The translations under genes were made by a program, and so were the position numbers. A DNA stretch of 64,000 bases. It comes from Bordetella genomosp. 4 (GTDB taxonomy: Bacteria > Pseudomonadota > Gammaproteobacteria > Burkholderiales > Burkholderiaceae_B). Below the pieces are notes generated by a model. The model saw only the letters and a program-made list of their open reading frames with translations. It was not told the DNA's origin and ran no database searches. Positions 8,364 through 17,308 of this stretch are shown one piece after another. The stretch lies in assembly GCF_002261185.1 (NCBI RefSeq), contig NZ_NEVQ01000013.1, positions 124,001 through 188,000 on the forward strand, given 5' to 3'. Position 1 is the first letter of the stretch. Each line of letters begins with the position of its first letter.

Positions 8364-9350
8364 CTATTGCTTCGATACATTGGTCCGCGCTAATACGGCC
8401 AGCAGATTTTGCGCCGCCGCCACGCCCATATTGACATATGCCGCACTAGTGACGCCGCCGATATGGGGGCTGAGGATAATATTTTTCTCGCCCTGAAAGG
8501 GATGGCCGGCCACCATGGGCTCCACGGCAAAGCTATCCAACGCCGCCATTTGTACCTGGCCGCTGCGCACAGCATCCAACAACGCGGTTTCATCGATGAG
8601 GCCGCCGCGCGCCGTATTGACAATGATCACTCCGCGTTTGCATTGGGCGAGTGTCTGCGCATTGATCAGTCCGCGATTGTCGGCCGTGAGCGGGCAGTGC
8701 AGCGAGATCACATCGGATTCGCGCCACAGGGTGTCCAGATCGACCGATTGAATGTAGTCGGGCAGCGCCTTGGCATAAGGATCAAAACCGATGATGCGCA
8801 TGTCCAGTGCGGCGGCCATCTTGGCAGTACGCAAACCGATGGCGCCCAAACCGATCAGGCCCAATGTTTTACCGCCAAGCTCCAGGCTTTTATGCGTCGC
8901 CTTGTCCCAATGGCCCGCATGCATGCGGGCGTTGAGTTCGACGACGGATTTGGCGCAGGCCAACAGCAGCGTCAATGCTTGTTCGGCGACGGCCGCCGCA
9001 TTGGCGCCAATGGCGGCCACGACCTCGATGTTGCGTGCCTGAGCAGCGGCCTTGTCGATCGTATCGGTCCCGCTGCCATGTTTGGAGATCACGCGTAGCG
9101 CAGGAGCCGCATCCATCGCGGGCGCGCCGACTTTTCCATATCGCACAATGATGGCGACAGGGTTGTGATCACGGCACAGATCCACGATGTCCTGTTCGCT
9201 GGGGGTCTTGCCAGCGTAGATGACGCGGTAGCCATTCAACAGAGCCAATGCTTCATCCGCGAGATCTGCGCCTGTGATCAGGATTGCAGGCTGGGATTGT
9301 GCGGCCGATGCGAGGACCTCCTGTGGGGATTCGAGCGTGGCAGCATTCAC
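8364..9350 (-). CDS. D-2-hydroxyacid dehydrogenase (phosphoglycerate dehydrogenase-like)
   Basis: 328 residues from a GTG start at 9350, which is preceded by GGAAGGAG and overlaps the upstream stop as GTGA; a longer frame exists but would run into the neighbour. NAD-binding motif GLGAIGLRTAKMA, catalytic Arg in VNTARGGLIDE, Glu in the VEP segment and His in LSPHIGGVT are present. It interconverts a 2-hydroxyacid and a 2-oxoacid using NAD(P). Coupling to the RraA-family gene suggests the two enzymes act on consecutive or shared 2-oxoacid intermediates. Confidence 0.88.
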   Translation of the reverse strand: MNAATLESPQEVLASAAQSQPAILITGADLADEALALLNGYRVIYAGKTPSEQDIVDLCRDHNPVAIIVRYGKVGAPAMDAAPALRVISKHGSGTDTIDKAAAQARNIEVVAAIGANAAAVAEQALTLLLACAKSVVELNARMHAGHWDKATHKSLELGGKTLGLIGLGAIGLRTAKMAAALDMRIIGFDPYAKALPDYIQSVDLDTLWRESDVISLHCPLTADNRGLINAQTLAQCKRGVIIVNTARGGLIDETALLDAVRSGQVQMAALDSFAVEPMVAGHPFQGEKNIILSPHIGGVTSAAYVNMGVAAAQNLLAVLARTNVSKQ

Positions 9351-10030
9351 AGCGTTTCTCCTTCCTTCAGCACGCCGGCGTTGCGCAGCGCCGAGGTCAG
9401 CCATTTAGCGGCGGTGTCGCCGGTTTGAATGGCGGCAATGCGGGCGGCCTCGTCTTTCACTTTCTTTTCAGCGGCAGGCAACAGGCTTTCAATTTTGTCG
9501 CGTTCGACGACGACTACGCCATCGTTGTCGCCGATAATGAAATCGCCAGGATGCACCGTCACGCCGCCGATGCTGACGGGATGGCCAATGCGGCCACCGA
9601 CGTTCTTGGTGGGGCCGTTGGGATTGGTGCCTGCAGCAAAGACCGGGTAGTCCATTTCAATGATTTCCAGGCTATCGCGCGCCGCACCGTCGATCACAAC
9701 GCCGGCCAGGCCTAGTTGTTTGCAAGCAGTCATCATGATGGTGCCCATCAAGGCCGAGCTCAGGTCGCCTTTGCCGTCGATGACCAGTACGTCGCCGGGT
9801 TTGGCTAACGACATGGCGGCGTGGATCATCAGGTTGTCGCCGGGGCGGACTTCCACCGTGAACGCGGTGCCCGCAAATTTCATGCTCGAATGCAGTGGGC
9901 GGATACGGCCATGCAGAGCGCCACGGCGGCCAGCGACGTCGGCCAGAATGGCGGGTTGCAGCTCAGCGGCGCGGCGGACGATGTCAGCGGAAACGCGGGG
10001 GAAATCTTTGATGATGTCGGGAGTGCTCAT
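9347..10030 (-). CDS. RraA-family aldolase (4-hydroxy-4-methyl-2-oxoglutarate aldolase-like)
   Basis: 227 residues from the ATG at 10030, preceded by AGGA; an upstream TTG at 10051 has no ribosome-binding site. RraA-fold signature residues are visible: GDNLMIHAA, the catalytic GVVIDGAARDS (Arg-Asp) and IIGDNDGVVVVE. Related enzymes (HMG/CHA aldolase, LigK) split 4-carboxy-4-hydroxy-2-oxoadipate or similar to pyruvate and a 2-oxoacid with a divalent metal. RraA proper, an RNase E inhibitor, is excluded by context: this copy is inside a catabolic operon. Substrate not known. Confidence 0.82.
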   Translation of the reverse strand: MSTPDIIKDFPRVSADIVRRAAELQPAILADVAGRRGALHGRIRPLHSSMKFAGTAFTVEVRPGDNLMIHAAMSLAKPGDVLVIDGKGDLSSALMGTIMMTACKQLGLAGVVIDGAARDSLEIIEMDYPVFAAGTNPNGPTKNVGGRIGHPVSIGGVTVHPGDFIIGDNDGVVVVERDKIESLLPAAEKKVKDEAARIAAIQTGDTAAKWLTSALRNAGVLKEGETL

Positions 10031-10085
10031 GATGGTGTCCTGTAGGTTCAATCAGAAGGAATGGAGAGATGAAAAGACGTGGGCG

Positions 10086-11078
10086 TCAGGCGGTGATGCC
10101 GGCATCGCGGATCACTTGACCCCACTTGACGTAATCGGCGCGACGCATCTTGTCGAGCGCCTCGGGGCTGCCGCCCACCAGCGTGATGCCGAGTTTGTCG
10201 GCCAGTTCCGTTAACGCCGGCGTCTGCAATGCGCTGGCGATCGCCGTGTTCAGCTGCTGGATGATCGGCGCCGGGGTTCCGGCCGGCGCAAACACGGCCT
10301 GCCATTGCTCGACGACAAAATCATCGAAACCGGATTCATCCATGGTCGGGATATCGGGCAGCGTTTTCAGCCGCTGTGCAGACGTGACTGCGAGCGCACG
10401 GAGGTTGCCGCTTTGTATATGAGGCAGCGCGGCCGCGATGGGGGCGAACATGAATTGAACTTGTTCGCCCAAGGTGTCTTGCAATGCTGGCGTGTCGCCT
10501 TTGTAGGGCACATGAATAAAGCGGGTCGCCGTTTTCTGCTTCAGCAATTCGCCTTGGACGTGTAGTACGGTCCCTGTACCGCCTGAGGCATAGGCAATAC
10601 TGTCAGGCTTGGCGCGAGCCGCCTCGACCAGTGCTTGTACTGAGGTGTAAGGTTGGTGCTTGCCAACCACCAGTACGTGTGGAATGGTGCCCACGGTGAT
10701 GACGGCAGCAAAATCCTCGACGGGATCGTAAGTCAGCTTACCCATCATATGAGGGGCAACCGCTTGCGGACCGATCGACGTGCCCAATACGGTCAAGCCA
10801 TCGGGCTCGGCGCGGGCCACGCGCGCGGCGCCGATCGTGCCGGTGGCACCCGGACGATTGTCGACAATGACTGTGGTCTTGAGCAGCGTGTTCAACTGTT
10901 GCGCAATGGCGCGTCCCAATACATCGGTGCTGCCGCCTGCGGGGTACGGCACTACCCAGGTGATCGCTTTACCATCAGGCCATGCCGCGGCGCGGCTGGT
11001 CTGCGCAGCGCCTGCGGCAAGCAGCGCGGCACCGGCGAGGAATCGGCGGCGGCTGAACTGAATAGGGTTGAGGTCCAT
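10086..11078 (-). CDS. Bug-family receptor with twin-arginine signal
   Basis: 330 residues. The start at 11078 gives MDLNPIQFSRRRFLAGAALL, a typical Tat signal, unlike the Sec signals of the other Bug receptors in the window; an AGGAG site lies 11 bases upstream. Mature region: WVVPYPAGGSTDVLGR, VIVDNRPGATGTIG, HVPYKGDTPALQDTLGEQV. Tat export means it folds before crossing the membrane. The start directly follows the stop of the amidohydrolase gene (2 bases apart), so the two are coupled. Confidence 0.88.
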   Translation of the reverse strand: MDLNPIQFSRRRFLAGAALLAAGAAQTSRAAAWPDGKAITWVVPYPAGGSTDVLGRAIAQQLNTLLKTTVIVDNRPGATGTIGAARVARAEPDGLTVLGTSIGPQAVAPHMMGKLTYDPVEDFAAVITVGTIPHVLVVGKHQPYTSVQALVEAARAKPDSIAYASGGTGTVLHVQGELLKQKTATRFIHVPYKGDTPALQDTLGEQVQFMFAPIAAALPHIQSGNLRALAVTSAQRLKTLPDIPTMDESGFDDFVVEQWQAVFAPAGTPAPIIQQLNTAIASALQTPALTELADKLGITLVGGSPEALDKMRRADYVKWGQVIRDAGITA

Positions 11079-11080
11079 GT

Positions 11081-11989
11081 TCACGATGTCTCCTGTAGAT
11101 TGGCAAATGATGGGAGCGATGTGTGGCTCGTGAAGCCATATAGCTGTTCTGGATTGCGCACGAGGATTTGTCTGAAGACCTCGTTGTCCTGCGCCCAATG
11201 GGCCAGGCGGTCTATCTGCTGTGCGTCATCCGGCATCGGGTGCAGTCCTGCAGAGGCAGTGGCATGCGGCCAATCGCTGCCCCACAGCACTCGATCGGGC
11301 GCGGCGTGGATATAGCTGCGCGCCAACGGGTCGATGGCAGGGTCATCGGTGCGTCCGCTGCCGCTGACGATATAGCCACCGGACAGCTTTACCCATGCGC
11401 GGCCTTCGCGCAGCAAGCGCAGCACCAAGGCATGCGCCGGATGATTAAAGGCCTGGCCAGGTTGCAGCCTGGCCATGTGATCGAAGACGATCTGGACCGG
11501 CAATCGCGTCAGGATTTCTGCCTGTAGGGCCAACTGGTCGGACGGCATCAATAGCTGCAGATGCCAATTCCATTGGGCAATGCGCGAGGCAATCGGCGCA
11601 ATCTGGTCGATATGGCCCACGACACCTCGCGACAGATTCAAGCGAATCCCTCGAACGCCCGCATGATGCAATGCCTGCAAAGCGCTATCGCTTTCATTGC
11701 CGTCGATCACTGCGACGCCGCGCGCCTGATCCCCCATCGCAGCGAGCCCGGCCAACATGCTGTGGTTGTCTGTGCCGTATGTAGACGGAGTGACCAGGAC
11801 CGCCCGCGATGTTCCTAAGCGAGCCTGTAATGCCCGATACTGCTCAACCGATGCATCGGGTGGCAACAATGTCGCCCCAGGCACAGCCGGAAACCGTGCG
11901 TCATAGACATGGATATGACAATCGCAGGCGTGCAGAGGGACTGGGGACACGGGGTGAGCCGTTCCCGATGTATAGGCGAGGGCAGCCAT
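11081..11989 (-). CDS. Amidohydrolase (2-pyrone-4,6-dicarboxylate hydrolase-like)
   Basis: 302 residues, TIM-barrel metal hydrolase of the amidohydrolase 2 family. The N-terminal metal motif is CDCHIHVYD; other markers are GVRGIRLNLSRG, IVFDHMARLQPG, WVKLSGGY and VLWGSDWPHA. This arrangement matches LigI-like lactonases, which open 2-pyrone-4,6-dicarboxylate without needing a metal in some cases. With an RraA-family aldolase in the same operon, a protocatechuate-4,5-cleavage-like lower pathway is possible, but the intermediate hydratase (LigJ) is missing, so the substrate may differ. Confidence 0.82.
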   Translation of the reverse strand: MAALAYTSGTAHPVSPVPLHACDCHIHVYDARFPAVPGATLLPPDASVEQYRALQARLGTSRAVLVTPSTYGTDNHSMLAGLAAMGDQARGVAVIDGNESDSALQALHHAGVRGIRLNLSRGVVGHIDQIAPIASRIAQWNWHLQLLMPSDQLALQAEILTRLPVQIVFDHMARLQPGQAFNHPAHALVLRLLREGRAWVKLSGGYIVSGSGRTDDPAIDPLARSYIHAAPDRVLWGSDWPHATASAGLHPMPDDAQQIDRLAHWAQDNEVFRQILVRNPEQLYGFTSHTSLPSFANLQETS

Positions 11990-12059
11990 CGTTCAGGAAA
12001 TATCTGGTCGTTGGAAATTCGACGGTGTCATGAGCGTCTGTCTTGATCCGCTTCGGTCC

Positions 12060-13028
12060 TTATTCCACCCGCGCGCCGGAAGCCTTGACGATGTCGGCCC
12101 AACGCAGCCGATCGTCATGGATCAATTTGCCGAATTCCGCCGGGGTGCTGGTCAGTACGTCTGCACCTTGTTCCCGGTACTTCTTTTGCAGATCTTCGGT
12201 CTTCAGCGCCGCATTGAACGCGGTATTGAGTTTGTTGACGATGTTCTGCGGAATGCCGGCCGGGCCTGCGATACCGAACCAGGTGATGGCTTCGAAATCC
12301 TTGAAACCCGATTCGGCAACGCTCGGTACATCGGGCAGATCCGGCGTACGCTGCAAAGACGTCACGACCAGGCCACGCATTTTGCCGTTGCGGATGTGGC
12401 CGATCAGGGTCGGCACAGACGACATGTACATCTCGATTTGTCCACCGATCAGATCGTTGATTCCTTGTGCGGCCCCTTTATAGGGAATGTGGGTGAATGT
12501 CGTGCCGGTGGCTTGTTGCAGTTTGACCGTGGCCAGGTGGCTGACGGTGCCATTGCCGGACGAGCCGTAGTTGAGCGCTGACGGCTTGGCTTTGGCGTCT
12601 TTCACGACGTCGGCCAGCGTTTTGTACGGCGACTGCGCGGGAATGGCCAACACCAGCGGCGCGCTGGCGATCAGTCCGATCGGCGCGAGATCCTTTTCAG
12701 GGTCGTAGGGCAGTTTGGCGTATAGCGTCGGGTTGATCGCCAGATTGCTGGTCTGGCCCAGGACCAGGGTGTAGCCATCCGGGGCAGACTTGGCCACGGC
12801 GTCTACGCCGATATTGCCGCCGGAGCCGGGGCGGTTTTCCGTGACAATGGTCCAGCCCGTATCTGTAGCGACCTTATTGGCGACTTCGCGCGCCAGGGTG
12901 TCGGTGCCACCGCCTGGAGGGAACGGCACAATCAGACGGATGGGTTTGGTCGGGAAATCCTGGGCAATGGCCGGGGTCAGGGCGCAGGCTAGCGCGATGC
13001 CGGCGAGTACACGAGGTAGGACGTTCAT
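12060..13028 (-). CDS. Bug-family (TctC-like) periplasmic solute-binding receptor
   Basis: 322 residues from ATG at 13028 with GGAG upstream. Signal peptide MNVLPRVLAGIALACALTPAIAQ, then TKPIRLIVPFPPGGGTDTLAR, TENRPGSGGNIGVDAVA and THIPYKGAAQGINDLIGGQIE. It is the first gene of the minus-strand operon running to 6316 and lies opposite the IclR gene, which very likely controls it. Ligand unknown; the presence of hydrolase and aldolase genes behind it suggests an aromatic- or lactone-derived carboxylate. Confidence 0.9.
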   Translation of the reverse strand: MNVLPRVLAGIALACALTPAIAQDFPTKPIRLIVPFPPGGGTDTLAREVANKVATDTGWTIVTENRPGSGGNIGVDAVAKSAPDGYTLVLGQTSNLAINPTLYAKLPYDPEKDLAPIGLIASAPLVLAIPAQSPYKTLADVVKDAKAKPSALNYGSSGNGTVSHLATVKLQQATGTTFTHIPYKGAAQGINDLIGGQIEMYMSSVPTLIGHIRNGKMRGLVVTSLQRTPDLPDVPSVAESGFKDFEAITWFGIAGPAGIPQNIVNKLNTAFNAALKTEDLQKKYREQGADVLTSTPAEFGKLIHDDRLRWADIVKASGARVE

Positions 13029-13105
13029 TCTGTCTCCGATTTGGATGTGGTTTTTGGTGAGTGCATTGTGCTGTCGTGTTCCGCCCATTACAATGATGTC
13101 TTGTC

Positions 13106-13125
13106 TGATGCAACATGTTCTATCA
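13106..13125. promoter_or_regulatory. Imperfect palindrome, candidate IclR-family operator
   Basis: TGATGCAACA (13106-13115) against TGTTCTATCA (13116-13125): 8 of 10 positions pair, with a perfect AACATGTT core. It sits between the divergent receptor operon and the regulator gene and overlaps the first possible regulator start. Such a place fits autorepression plus control of the operon (inference). Confidence 0.45.
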
Positions 13126-13126
13126 A

Positions 13127-13888
13127 ATGAAATACTCTAAACCCGATACGGAAGACAATTCCGATGCTGGCGAAGGCGTCGTCGCAGTCCGGCGCGCCAT
13201 GCGCATCCTGGGCGCCTTTGGCGTCGACGATTCCCATTTGTCTTTGGCTGAGCTCAGCCGCCGCACGGGCTATCACCGTTCGACGGTGTTGCGGTTGGCC
13301 CGGACGCTGGCGATGGACGACTATCTGGCACAACGCGTGGACGGCACCTGGCGATTGGCGCGCGCCGCGGGGTGGCTGGGCGCCTGCTATCAGGCCACGT
13401 TCAATGTGCACGATGTCGTCGAGCCTGTGCTGCGCGAGTTATCCAGCGCCACCGGCGAGAGCGCCACGTTTTATGTGCGCGAGGGCAATCAGCGTATCTG
13501 TGTCGTGCGGGTCGAGGGGCCACGGTCTATCCGCCACCACGTGCGGGTGGGGGCAGCGCTGCCCTTGAATCTGGGTAGTCCCGGCCGCGTGATTCTGGCT
13601 TTTTCGGGCGAGGCGGGCGAGCCGTACGAGTCGATACGGCGTGCCGGCTACATGATGTCGTTAGGCGAGCGCGACGCCGAGGTGTCCAGCATCTCTGCGC
13701 CGGTTTATACGTCCAATTGGACCTTGCTGGGCGCGATCTGCATTTCCGGACCGCTGTCCCGCCTGACCGAAGAAGCCATGAACGGTCACAAAGAAACCGT
13801 GCTGGCTGCCGCCAGCCGCTTGTCACGCGCCATGATGGGCGTGCATCAGGGCACGTCGGTGTCCGGCCAGCGTATGACGCATTTCTGA
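13127..13888 (+). CDS. IclR-family transcriptional regulator
   Basis: 253 residues from the ATG at 13127 (an ATG at 13115, four codons earlier, lies inside the candidate operator). N-terminal winged helix-turn-helix: LSLAELSRRTGYHRSTVLRLARTL; C-terminal ligand-binding GAF-like domain: ATFYVREGNQRICVVRVEGP, PLNLGSPGRVILAF and the usual SISAPVYTSNWTLLGAICISG. IclR proteins bind small metabolites and repress or activate neighbouring catabolic operons. Its divergent position makes the 6316-13028 operon the probable target. Confidence 0.9.
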   Translation: MKYSKPDTEDNSDAGEGVVAVRRAMRILGAFGVDDSHLSLAELSRRTGYHRSTVLRLARTLAMDDYLAQRVDGTWRLARAAGWLGACYQATFNVHDVVEPVLRELSSATGESATFYVREGNQRICVVRVEGPRSIRHHVRVGAALPLNLGSPGRVILAFSGEAGEPYESIRRAGYMMSLGERDAEVSSISAPVYTSNWTLLGAICISGPLSRLTEEAMNGHKETVLAAASRLSRAMMGVHQGTSVSGQRMTHF

Positions 13889-13986
13889 TCCATACGGCGC
13901 TTAGGGTATCGCACTGTATCTATCCTCCGTGCCGACACACGACGACGTGCGGCGCACCGATCCTGACACGCGCGAGATACGTCAAG

Positions 13987-14029
13987 GTTGTCTAGTAGCA
14001 CTGTGCCCGACGGGCTACGCAAAGACAAC
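13987..14029. repeat. Nested stem-loop between iclR and the hydrolase gene
   Basis: GTTGTC (13987-13992) pairs with GACAAC (14024-14029), and inside it GCCCG (14005-14009) and CGGGC (14011-14015) form a tight stem. It lies in the 170-base gap after the IclR gene and ends 29 bases before the next start. It may terminate the regulator transcript or form part of the leader of the hydrolase mRNA; there is no strong T-run. Confidence 0.35.
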
Positions 14030-14058
14030 TTTCATTGACGAATCGCGGAGTAAGGAAC

Positions 14059-14829
14059 ATGGATGCATTGAGTAAAGGGCTGGCTGGGTCGTTGTTGGCG
14101 ATGGCTGCTGTGATGGGCAGCAGTGCAGCACAGGCGGCGGGTACACCGACGGCCATTCTTGTGCATGGCGCATTTGCGGATGGTTCGAGTTGGAATCAGG
14201 TGATCAGCCGCCTGAACAAGGCGGGTATTCCGGTCATTGCGGTGCAGAACCCGCTGAGCTCCTTGGCCGATGATGTGGCAGCGACCCAGCGTGCCATAGA
14301 TCGCGTCGACGGCGATGTCGTGCTGGTCGGGCATTCCTGGGCAGGGACCGTCATCACCCAGGCTGGCCTAGATCCAAAAGTAAAGGGCCTGGTGTATGTG
14401 GCGGCGTTCGCGCCAGAGCCAGGGCAGAGCACGGCGGCATTGGGCAAGAACTACCCCGTTCCGCCCGGCATCGGCAAGCTCGCAGCAACCAAGGACGGCT
14501 ATCTCTATCTGCCGGCTGCCGTTGTGAAGTCAGATTTTGCACAGGATGTACCCCCAGCCGAAGCACAACTGATTGCGGCGACTCAGGGCCTGATCCGTGG
14601 GGCAGCGTTCGATGAACCAGTGACACAGGCAGCGTGGCAGACGCGGCCGAGTTGGTTTGTCGTGAGCACACACGACCACATGATCGATCCGGGCCAGCAA
14701 TTGGATATGGCCAAACGCATCGGCGCGCATGTGACTAAGCTGCAGTCCAGTCATGTGTCGATGGTCTCGCATCCCGATGCCGTTGCACAGGTGATCGGCG
14801 ATGCCGTAAAGGCGGTTCAGAAGCCGTAA
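14059..14829 (+). CDS. Exported alpha/beta hydrolase
   Basis: 256 residues from ATG at 14059, behind GGAGTAAGGAAC. A signal peptide (MDALSKGLAGSLLAMAAVMGSSAAQAA) precedes an alpha/beta hydrolase fold: oxyanion region LVHGAFADGSSW, nucleophile elbow VGHSWAG (Ser in GHSWA), late Asp around STHDHMIDPGQ and His in QSSHVSMVSHP. The protein resembles the esterase-like family often annotated EstC/salicylate-esterase-like and probably acts in the periplasm. It is 31 bases before an SDR gene on the same strand, a common pairing. Confidence 0.85.
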   Translation: MDALSKGLAGSLLAMAAVMGSSAAQAAGTPTAILVHGAFADGSSWNQVISRLNKAGIPVIAVQNPLSSLADDVAATQRAIDRVDGDVVLVGHSWAGTVITQAGLDPKVKGLVYVAAFAPEPGQSTAALGKNYPVPPGIGKLAATKDGYLYLPAAVVKSDFAQDVPPAEAQLIAATQGLIRGAAFDEPVTQAAWQTRPSWFVVSTHDHMIDPGQQLDMAKRIGAHVTKLQSSHVSMVSHPDAVAQVIGDAVKAVQKP

Positions 14830-14860
14830 CGCAGACCATCCGAGGACATGGAGAAAAATC

Positions 14861-15616
14861 ATGACGCAGTTTCAAACTAACCATGCCCCGAGCCTGGCGG
14901 GCAAATCAGCGCTGGTGTTCGGCGGTTCGAGAGGAATTGGCGCGGCCATTGCCAAGCGGCTTGCAGAGGATGGCGCAGATGTCGCCTTGACCTATGTTTC
15001 GGCGCCCGATCACGCAGCGGCAACGGTCAGGGATATTGTGGCGTTGGGCCGAGCTGGTGTGGCAATTCAAGCGGATAGCGCCAGCGCAGACGATTTGGGC
15101 CGGGCCGTTGCACAAGCCGTAGACCGATTCGGCAAATTGGATATTGCCGTGGTGAATGCAGGGATCTTGCGATTGGGGCCTGTCGATACGTTCTCTGTCG
15201 AAGATCTGGACTTGATGTTGAGCGTGAACGTGCGAGGTGTGTTTCTCGCGATCCAGGCCGCGGTCGCCCGTATGGGACCAGGCGGCCGCGTTGTAACAAT
15301 AGGCAGCAATACGGCAGTGAACAACAGGTATGCCGGTTCCAGCGTCTACACGATGACGAAAGCGGCGGTGGCTGCGATGGTCAAAGGGGTAGCGCTGGAT
15401 GTGGCTGCACGCGGGATTACCGTCAATAATGTGCAGCCTGGGCCGACACTGACTGATATGACACGCGACCATGTCGAACACATCTTGCCAGCGATTCCTG
15501 TCAAGCGGGTAGGCTCGCCTGAAGAAATCGCAGGGGTAGTGTCGTATCTGGCTCGCGCCGAATCGGGTTATATGACGGGCGCGAGTTTGACGATCGATGG
15601 CGGGATGACCCTGTGA
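14861..15616 (+). CDS. Short-chain dehydrogenase/reductase (3-oxoacyl-ACP reductase-like)
   Basis: 251-residue classical SDR: VFGGSRGIG cofactor loop at about 20-28, VVNAGI, catalytic Ser and YTMTKAA (Tyr, Lys), and C-terminal GASLTIDGGMTL. GAGGACATGGAG supplies the ribosome-binding region. A possible NADPH preference is suggested by the GSRG loop. Co-transcribed with the exported hydrolase upstream; substrate unknown. The gene ends 13 bases before the convergent LysE gene. Confidence 0.88.
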   Translation: MTQFQTNHAPSLAGKSALVFGGSRGIGAAIAKRLAEDGADVALTYVSAPDHAAATVRDIVALGRAGVAIQADSASADDLGRAVAQAVDRFGKLDIAVVNAGILRLGPVDTFSVEDLDLMLSVNVRGVFLAIQAAVARMGPGGRVVTIGSNTAVNNRYAGSSVYTMTKAAVAAMVKGVALDVAARGITVNNVQPGPTLTDMTRDHVEHILPAIPVKRVGSPEEIAGVVSYLARAESGYMTGASLTIDGGMTL

Positions 15617-15629
15617 GCGGCAGGCAGGA

Positions 15630-16289
15630 CTACTTCGTTACTGTCTTGTGATTGCCGGCAAAGGCGGCTGCGATGCCGAGTCCGATCAGCATCGCGCCGC
15701 CCAGGTAGCGATCCAGTTTCAGATAGGTGCGGCTGGTGCGCAGCCATTGGCCTGCCGCACCGGCGGCGATGGCATAGCAGGCGTCGCTGATAAAGCCGAC
15801 GACGATGAACACCGCGCCCAGAAAGAGAATCTGCGAGGCCACGTGTCCGCGGCCGACGTCGACGAATTGCGGCAAGAATGCCAGAAAAAACAGCGCAGTT
15901 TTCGGGTTGAGCAAATTGATAATGAAACCATCGCGATAGAGCTTGCGATAGTGCCGTTTGGCGACCGGGACATCGGTACTGCCCGCGGTAGGGCGCGTAC
16001 AGATTTTCTTCAGTCCCAGCCAGATCAGGTAAGCGGCGCCAGCGTATTTGACGATATCGAAAGCCAACGCCGACGAGGCCAGCAACGCGGACAGGCCGAG
16101 CGCCGCAGCGATGACGTGCACCAGCGTGGCGGTGTGGATCCCTAGGTCCGAGACCAGGCCGGCCTTTTTCCCTTGCTCGATCGATTGCGCAATGATGTAC
16201 AGCACGGCCGGGCCGGGGATAAGCAGGAGTACTATCGCTGCACTGATAAACAAGGTGAGATTGGTGCTGCTGGGGATGACGAATTCCAT
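15630..16289 (-). CDS. LysE/RhtB-family exporter
   Basis: 219 residues, six predicted hydrophobic helices. The start at 16289 (MEFVIPSSTNLTLF) gives the normal family N-terminus, followed by the conserved LLLIPGPAVLYIIAQSIEQGKKAGL and later YLIWLGLKKI and NLLNPKTALFFLAFLPQFV. LysE/RhtB proteins export amino acids such as lysine, homoserine or threonine across the inner membrane. The substrate cannot be read from the sequence. Its leader region (16290-16530) is shared with the divergent hydratase gene and includes a TTGTCC/GGACAA stem near 16425. Confidence 0.9.
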   Translation of the reverse strand: MEFVIPSSTNLTLFISAAIVLLLIPGPAVLYIIAQSIEQGKKAGLVSDLGIHTATLVHVIAAALGLSALLASSALAFDIVKYAGAAYLIWLGLKKICTRPTAGSTDVPVAKRHYRKLYRDGFIINLLNPKTALFFLAFLPQFVDVGRGHVASQILFLGAVFIVVGFISDACYAIAAGAAGQWLRTSRTYLKLDRYLGGAMLIGLGIAAAFAGNHKTVTK

Positions 16290-16530
16290 AGTCTGCCTTG
16301 AGGTGTTAGCTATTTGACGGCTGGATCCGGTGCCCGGGGCGAGGACGTTTGCAGGCATCGCATGGCACGTTGTGGACTCGGAGAAAACCCTAGACAATCA
16401 AGTGTACTCTTCGTTAAGGCTTGTCCGGTTTTTATCAGGACAAATGCACGCGTTCTCCCGGTCTGCCGTCCTTCACGTAGCATGGGCTGCGTGAGGCTGG
16501 TTTCAAGCGCTTTTTTAATAAGGAATGTTG

Positions 16531-17295
16531 ATGTCTGATAGCACGTCCGCCGTTCAAGCACTGGCCACACAACTGATTCAGGCATGGCCTGGCAACCGCA
16601 CCCAGGTGACGCTGGATACGTCCGTGATCCCGACCGAGGAATCGCAATCCTACGCGGTACAGGACCGGATCATTGCGTCGCTGGAATCCCCGGTTGCGGC
16701 CTGGAAGGTCGGATCGAAATCGGTGGATGGTCCCATGCAGGCAGCGCCGCTGCCAGGCGCAGGCGTGCAGCTGGCGCCGGCGACGATTCAGCGCAGTGCC
16801 TATGGCGTCCTGGTGCTGGAGCTGGAGTTGGCATTCCGCTTTAACCGTGACTTCGCACCCGGTGAGCAGGTCTACAGCGATGCCGAGGTGTTGGCGGCCA
16901 TCAGCCACACCGTGACGACGATCGAGATCGTCTCCAGCCGCTACGCCGGCTGGCCGGTCGACAAACTGGCGATGCTGGCAGACTTGCAAAGCCACGGCGG
17001 CTTGGTCGTGGGCGAGGCCGTGCCCTACGACGCCAGCTATCCTTTCGAGAAACCGTCGTTGACCTGGACGCACGATGGCCGCAATGTCGCGCCAGAGACA
17101 ACCGGCAACCCGGCTGGCGACCCGCGCCGATTATTACCCTGGCTGGTGAATCACGCCGCACGCCGTGGGGTAGGGGTGCCTGCGGGGACCTTGATCACAT
17201 GCGGTACCTATACCGGAATGTATGCACCCAAAACCCCCGGTACGATTGTTGGCCAATTTCAGGGCCTGCCTGAAATCCGCCTGGCGATTGCCTGA
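16531..17295 (+). CDS. 2-keto-4-pentenoate hydratase / fumarylacetoacetate hydrolase-family enzyme
   Basis: 254 residues from ATG at 16531, six bases after AGGA; an ATG two codons upstream is too close to that site. The fold is that of MhpD-type hydratases: QDRIIASLESPVAAWKVG, LELELAFRF (paired acidic metal ligands), VEIVSSRYAGWP-like segment and GTLITCGTYTGM near the end. These enzymes hydrate 2-oxo-pent-4-enoates or decarboxylate oxalocrotonate in meta-cleavage pathways. No other meta-cleavage gene is adjacent, so the physiological substrate is open. Confidence 0.85.
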   Translation: MSDSTSAVQALATQLIQAWPGNRTQVTLDTSVIPTEESQSYAVQDRIIASLESPVAAWKVGSKSVDGPMQAAPLPGAGVQLAPATIQRSAYGVLVLELELAFRFNRDFAPGEQVYSDAEVLAAISHTVTTIEIVSSRYAGWPVDKLAMLADLQSHGGLVVGEAVPYDASYPFEKPSLTWTHDGRNVAPETTGNPAGDPRRLLPWLVNHAARRGVGVPAGTLITCGTYTGMYAPKTPGTIVGQFQGLPEIRLAIA

Positions 17296-17308
17296 TGGAT
17301 CGCCGTAC

